Assembly (NCBI RefSeq): GCF_020103695.1
Contig: NZ_JAHXBF010000015.1
Location: forward strand, 62,001 to 126,000
From: Hyalangium versicolor
GTDB lineage: Bacteria; Myxococcota; Myxococcia; Myxococcales; Myxococcaceae
Length of the DNA: 64,000 nt
Direction: 5' to 3'
Numbering within the stretch: the stretch's first letter is position 1; every line of letters starts with the position of its first letter. The notes below the pieces were generated by a model. That model was given only the letters and a program-made list of their open reading frames with translations, did no database searches and was not told where the DNA came from. Shown piece after piece: positions 60,770 through 64,000 of this stretch. The translations under genes and the position numbers were made by a program.

Positions 60770-61297
60770 ATGATCACTGGGGGAGTCAGGCGACGGCTGA
60801 GCCCATGGAGGTTCGTGGCGGTCCTTCTCATCGCCACGGCGCAGGGGGGATGCGTCCACGGGCGCGGTACCGTCGTTGGGCGTATCACGCCGTGGCACTT
60901 CCGGTTCAAGACGGTCGTCTCGGTGGATGCCAACGAGGCGCAACCCGATGGATGGCGAGCTGTCTGCATCCATGCCCGGATCACGGATGGGGATTCAGGA
61001 GCTACCGACATCTGTAAGTTCGAGGTGGGCCTGCCGATTCGGAACACCCAACAGAGGGAGGTCTCTCTGGAAGTGGCCCAACACGTGGCGGCGTACATTG
61101 CCAACGAGGCGGCGGATCAAGTCCTCTCGATGGCGCAGCCTGGAGAGATGATCGCCATCCTGTGTCGCAGGTTCAAGGTGGAGTACCAGCAGAGGCTCTG
61201 GGAGAGTGTCGCGGGGTCTCGAGTTTCGGAGTGCCAGACCCGGGGCATCGAGACCGTCTATTTCGACATTCCCGCGAGGAGCAGTACGAATGAGTGA
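60770..61297 (+). CDS. Lipoprotein, unknown
   Basis: The 175-residue protein has lipobox ATAQGGC near residue 27 and a mixed alpha/beta mature part (FRFKTVVSVDANEAQPDGWRAVCIHARI..., VSLEVAQHVAAYIANEAADQVLSM). Several Cys may form disulfides. No family is recognised. GGAG precedes ATG 60770. It overlaps the next gene by 8 bases, so the two are coupled. Confidence 0.65.
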   Translation: MITGGVRRRLSPWRFVAVLLIATAQGGCVHGRGTVVGRITPWHFRFKTVVSVDANEAQPDGWRAVCIHARITDGDSGATDICKFEVGLPIRNTQQREVSLEVAQHVAAYIANEAADQVLSMAQPGEMIAILCRRFKVEYQQRLWESVAGSRVSECQTRGIETVYFDIPARSSTNE

Positions 61298-61970
61298 GTT
61301 GACGCGGGAGTCATTGGTTGGAATCGCACGCCAATTCTACCCTGCAGGTTTCCCCGCGGAGGCGGAGGACCTGAGCGAGCCGGTTCCCGCTTACCAGCGC
61401 ACACCCGAGCACGAGCGGTTCATGGCTGCCTGGGAGAAGGCGCTGGCTTGGCCCGAGTGGAAGAAGCTCATGAAGGAGCTTCCGCACGCCTTCCCTGAGA
61501 TGGGGGTTGGCGGTGGAACTCAACCCTTTGTCTCTGCCTGCCTGCGGTGTTTTGTATATCGCGTGGAGCCCATGCCAGGAGGGGAGCGGTTCGCAACTCG
61601 CATCGCCGCTGCGGTCAGCGTCCTCGCGCCTGTCTATGTAGTTTATGTCACGACCCAGATCTGGCGCCCGACCTACACCGCCTACGGTAAGATGAGTGGA
61701 ACCCATCCTGCAGGCGCTGCACCCGACGACGAGTCCTCTCGGCTCTATCACTTCTCCCGGCCCCAACTCACGTTCGGGCCACCCAGCGCGGTCAAGCCCG
61801 AGGCGGACACCTTGGCTCGCGCGATTGAAGAAATACTTGGCTATAGGCGCTTCCCGCTGGCGCTAGCGGACGAGTCTTTGCCGGATCTCCGAGTGGGCTT
61901 CCTGAATGGAGAAGGTCCGCCCACGCTCTTGGAAGCGCTCCTCTCCGACAATCTTGCTCACCTCCCCTGA
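61290..61970 (+). CDS. Cytoplasmic partner of the preceding lipoprotein, immunity-like
   Basis: This 226-residue soluble protein starts at ATG 61290 (GAGGAGC, 8 bases upstream). It has N-terminal helices (ESLVGIARQFYPAGF, HERFMAAWEKALAWPEWKKLMKEL) and a Cys/Pro-rich middle (FVSACLRCFVYRVEPMPG). Shape and size, and the overlap with a lipoprotein, resemble the immunity-type proteins scattered in myxobacterial genomes. No family match can be named. Confidence 0.6.
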   Translation: MSELTRESLVGIARQFYPAGFPAEAEDLSEPVPAYQRTPEHERFMAAWEKALAWPEWKKLMKELPHAFPEMGVGGGTQPFVSACLRCFVYRVEPMPGGERFATRIAAAVSVLAPVYVVYVTTQIWRPTYTAYGKMSGTHPAGAAPDDESSRLYHFSRPQLTFGPPSAVKPEADTLARAIEEILGYRRFPLALADESLPDLRVGFLNGEGPPTLLEALLSDNLAHLP

Positions 61971-62358
61971 TGAAGTGGGGAGCAGCTGAGGCATGGCTAT
62001 CGGTTTTCGCGGAGGTTGTTACTTGCGCAAGCACTTGGGCTGAGCGTGCTGAGCGAACGGCCGCAAGGCTGTACTACCAAAGAGGTAGCACGCTGGGCCA
62101 TCCGCTCATTCTGAAGAACAGTGTTTCGCGAGTTCACAATTCAGACTGCCTGCAGAAAGCTGCCTGTATGCACTGGCATTTCCGAGGCCCCCTGACTCGT
62201 CAGTCACAGTGCTCTGCCGGGCGCATGCCTGAACCTTCAGGCATGACCTGCTCAACCCAGGAACGATTTCAGGCGCTTATTCTCAGGCGGAGTAGACTCG
62301 AGCCTACCCGGCACACCGCTGGCACAAAGCCGCAGTTCTCCTCATCAGGGGGCTGTGC
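61971..62358. other. Intergenic region with a terminator-like hairpin
   Basis: No gene is supported in these 388 bases. CATGCCTGAA (62224-62233) and TTCAGGCATG (62236-62245) form a stem of up to 10 bp with a tiny loop, a possible terminator for the preceding pair. AGGGGG at 62347 serves the next gene. Confidence 0.45.
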
Positions 62359-63510
62359 TTGCTCATCAACCCGCGTGTCCTCTCGACGCTCTTGTTTCTC
62401 TCCCTCTGCCTGGCGGCTTCTCCCGCGGTGGCAGATGATCCTGTCCCGCGCTACTCCCTCGGGTTGAGCACGGGTTTCGGCCATCCCCTGGGCCTGCTGC
62501 AGGGCGGTGATGGTCATGAGGACCAACCGCTGAGACAGAGTGTATCCGGCATCATCCCGGCGCAGCTCGACTTGGGATTGTTCCTCACCTCGCGTGTCTA
62601 CCTGGGTACCTCCTTGCAGTATTCCCGTGCGCTGCTCGCCAACGGCTGTCCCCCCCGGATCAACGAGGACTGCAGCGCGCTGGGCCTGCGGCTCGGCGCC
62701 ACCCTGAGCTATCACCTGCCGGAATCCAACCATCTGAGCCCCTGGTTCGGGCTGGGAACGGGGTACGAGCTTCTCAGGCCAGCTGACCACTCCTTCCATG
62801 GCCTGGAGCTCTTCAACGTGCAGGCTGGCGCCGATCTCCACGTCGGCGGGCCCCTCTGGCTTCGCCCCTTCGCGATGTTCAGCATCGGTCTGTACCTCAA
62901 CGTCAATGACGCGCAGCAACACTCTTGGCTCATGGGCGGTCTGCGGCTCTCCCTGAGACAGGAGCCTGAGAAGAACTCCACCGAAGAGACACCCCAGGGA
63001 GAGATCATTGCGAGCAGCAGGGACTCCGTGAGGGGCTTGGACTCGCGCGCCACTCGGATCCCTGCCGGGATCCTGGCGGGGACCCTGGCAGGGGCCGTGG
63101 GTGCAATCCCAGGAGCGTTCCTGATGTTTCAGAGGTACTGCTTGAACTGCGAGGGCGAATACATCGGCCTGGCGCTGGCTGTGGGAGGTGCGACCGCCGG
63201 AAGCGCTCTTGGTATTGACTATCTGGGCAGCACGCTGGGCGGCCACGGGCACTTTGCGGCCACGGTGGTGGGCACGCTGTTGGGCACACTGGCAGGCATC
63301 ACCGCTGGGTTCGCGCTCGCGCCCACCGTCGGGGCTGCCGCGATCCTCCCCGCGATCGTGGGCCCTGCCATGGGGGGTGTCATCGCCTATGAGATCTCCC
63401 ACGCGATCGCCATCGGGGAGACCTTCACCCGTTCGAGGCCGCGGTATGTCCCGCTGGTGTCCGCGAGCCCCAGGGGCAGAGTCATCGGCGGGCTCGCGGG
63501 GCGCTTCTGA
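62359..63510 (+). CDS. Secreted beta-barrel-like protein with glycine-zipper C-terminus
   Basis: The TTG start at 62359 (AGGGGG, 6 bases upstream) gives a signal peptide (VLSTLLFLSLCLAASPAVAD). Residues 30-200 look like outer-membrane barrel strands (YSLGLSTGFG, LDLGLFLTSRVYLGTSLQYS, LRLGATLSYHL). Residues 230-350 are hydrophobic and Gly/Ala-rich (ILAGTLAGAVGAIPGAF, VVGTLLGTLAGITAGFALAP), a glycine-zipper-like membrane region. The combination is unusual; function unknown. Confidence 0.65.
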   Translation: MLINPRVLSTLLFLSLCLAASPAVADDPVPRYSLGLSTGFGHPLGLLQGGDGHEDQPLRQSVSGIIPAQLDLGLFLTSRVYLGTSLQYSRALLANGCPPRINEDCSALGLRLGATLSYHLPESNHLSPWFGLGTGYELLRPADHSFHGLELFNVQAGADLHVGGPLWLRPFAMFSIGLYLNVNDAQQHSWLMGGLRLSLRQEPEKNSTEETPQGEIIASSRDSVRGLDSRATRIPAGILAGTLAGAVGAIPGAFLMFQRYCLNCEGEYIGLALAVGGATAGSALGIDYLGSTLGGHGHFAATVVGTLLGTLAGITAGFALAPTVGAAAILPAIVGPAMGGVIAYEISHAIAIGETFTRSRPRYVPLVSASPRGRVIGGLAGRF

Positions 63511-63625
63511 GCGCCAGCGCTCTGACCTTCCCATTCGCTCGGTGCGTCAGAACGGCCCTATCCTCAACGCAAGAGACCGGCTATCGGATCGAGCGGGGTT
63601 CGTCCCCGCCATCTCCGAGCCCATG

Positions 63626-64000
63626 TCACTCCGCGGGCGGCGGGTTGTAATCCCAGCGCCAGGGCACGTCCGTCTCGCCCAGGAGGCTCTTCACCAGCGA
63701 CGGGAACACAGCGGGCCCCTTCACGCTGTTGGCCATGAGCAGCACACAGCGCTTCTCCCGCTCGAGGCAGAGGGCGAAGTTATCGGTCCACTCGTCATGG
63801 CCTCCCTTGAAGAAGGCGGGACCAGCGCGCCCGTTGAACAGCACCACTCCGAGCCCGGCGGACAGGGCGATGGCCTCGTTTCGCGCATCGGTCTCCGTCA
63901 GCAACGTGGGAAACTGGTGGGCGGAAGAGATGGCGATCTGCGGCCGCAGCATCTCGGCCCGAGCCGTGGCCGACAGGCCCTCGCCGCGCATGAAGCCCGC
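63626..64000 (-). CDS. Serine hydrolase (beta-lactamase/penicillin-binding-like), C-terminal part
   Basis: The frame is open to the window edge, so the N-terminus with the SxxK motif lies outside. The visible 124 residues include ALSAGLGVVLF, the conserved HDEWTDNF turn (the HxG-type motif) and VLLMANS, typical of the end of the beta-lactamase-related serine hydrolase family, followed by WRWDYNPPP. Confidence 0.7.
   Translation of the reverse strand, partial: AGFMRGEGLSATARAEMLRPQIAISSAHQFPTLLTETDARNEAIALSAGLGVVLFNGRAGPAFFKGGHDEWTDNFALCLEREKRCVLLMANSVKGPAVFPSLVKSLLGETDVPWRWDYNPPPAE

Noticed and set aside
60460..61017. Plus-strand 185-codon frame
   Set aside because: It overlaps the lipoprotein at 60770 in another frame, has no signal, domain or ribosome site, and its composition is random-like.

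Overview
The window is high-GC, densely coded DNA that looks like a myxobacterial chromosome of the Cystobacterineae type (Archangium, Cystobacter, Hyalangium or Stigmatella-like). Support for this: a GltJ/AgmX-like zinc-ribbon/GYF/TonB-tail protein, a DUF2381-type protein translationally coupled to a Ser/Thr kinase, many lipoproteins with clear lipoboxes, PEGA and propeller-type secreted proteins, frequent GTG/TTG starts, and many ATGA/GTGA start-stop overlaps. This taxonomic reading is inference; no 16S gene is present.

Layout. 1-13.4 kb holds the tail of a nucleoside-type ABC permease pair, then a minus-strand block deoC / DksA-like / phosphohexomutase / outer-membrane protein. Next come two tandem ComEC-type MBL-fold proteins with a DUF3006 partner, and a minus-strand block of two EutN/CcmL microcompartment vertex proteins plus a class II aldolase. 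The nucleoside permeases, sugar-phosphate mutase, deoxyribose-phosphate aldolase and vertex proteins together suggest deoxynucleoside or sugar-phosphate catabolism with a possible microcompartment link. No shell hexamer or aldehyde dehydrogenase gene is visible here.

13.5-33.9 kb holds a blue-copper-like lipoprotein, a zinc-ribbon protein and RNase HI, a TetR/flavin monooxygenase pair with twin operators, and two overlapping sensor kinases. It continues with rnpB (RNase P RNA), ftsY, an M1 peptidase, a series of lipoproteins, a PEGA protein, a GT2 glycosyltransferase with a good promoter, a truncated CpaC-like protein, and Nudix and VOC proteins.

34.0-41.5 kb is the most unusual part. A minus-strand run encodes a DctA-type transporter, an unrecognised protein with three (D/E)W-x2-DF motifs, two VWA-domain paralogues with His/acidic tails, and a P1B-4-type metal ATPase with a very His-rich N-terminus and an HMA domain lacking CxxC. 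I consider this the best candidate for an undescribed system, probably metal-related.

41.8-64 kb is accessory. It contains a methyltransferase, an endostatin/lectin-like lipoprotein behind an RBS-pairing hairpin, an S8 protease with an atypical triad, and an Ohr/OhrR peroxide module with paired operator-like sites. It also contains a deletion scar joining an SDR tail to a LysR tail, a SUKH protein, a kinase/DUF2381 pair, twin palindromes, a VIT-VWA/propeller pair, a tRNA-like relic, a lipoprotein/partner pair, a beta-barrel-like protein, and the 3' part of a serine hydrolase running off the edge.
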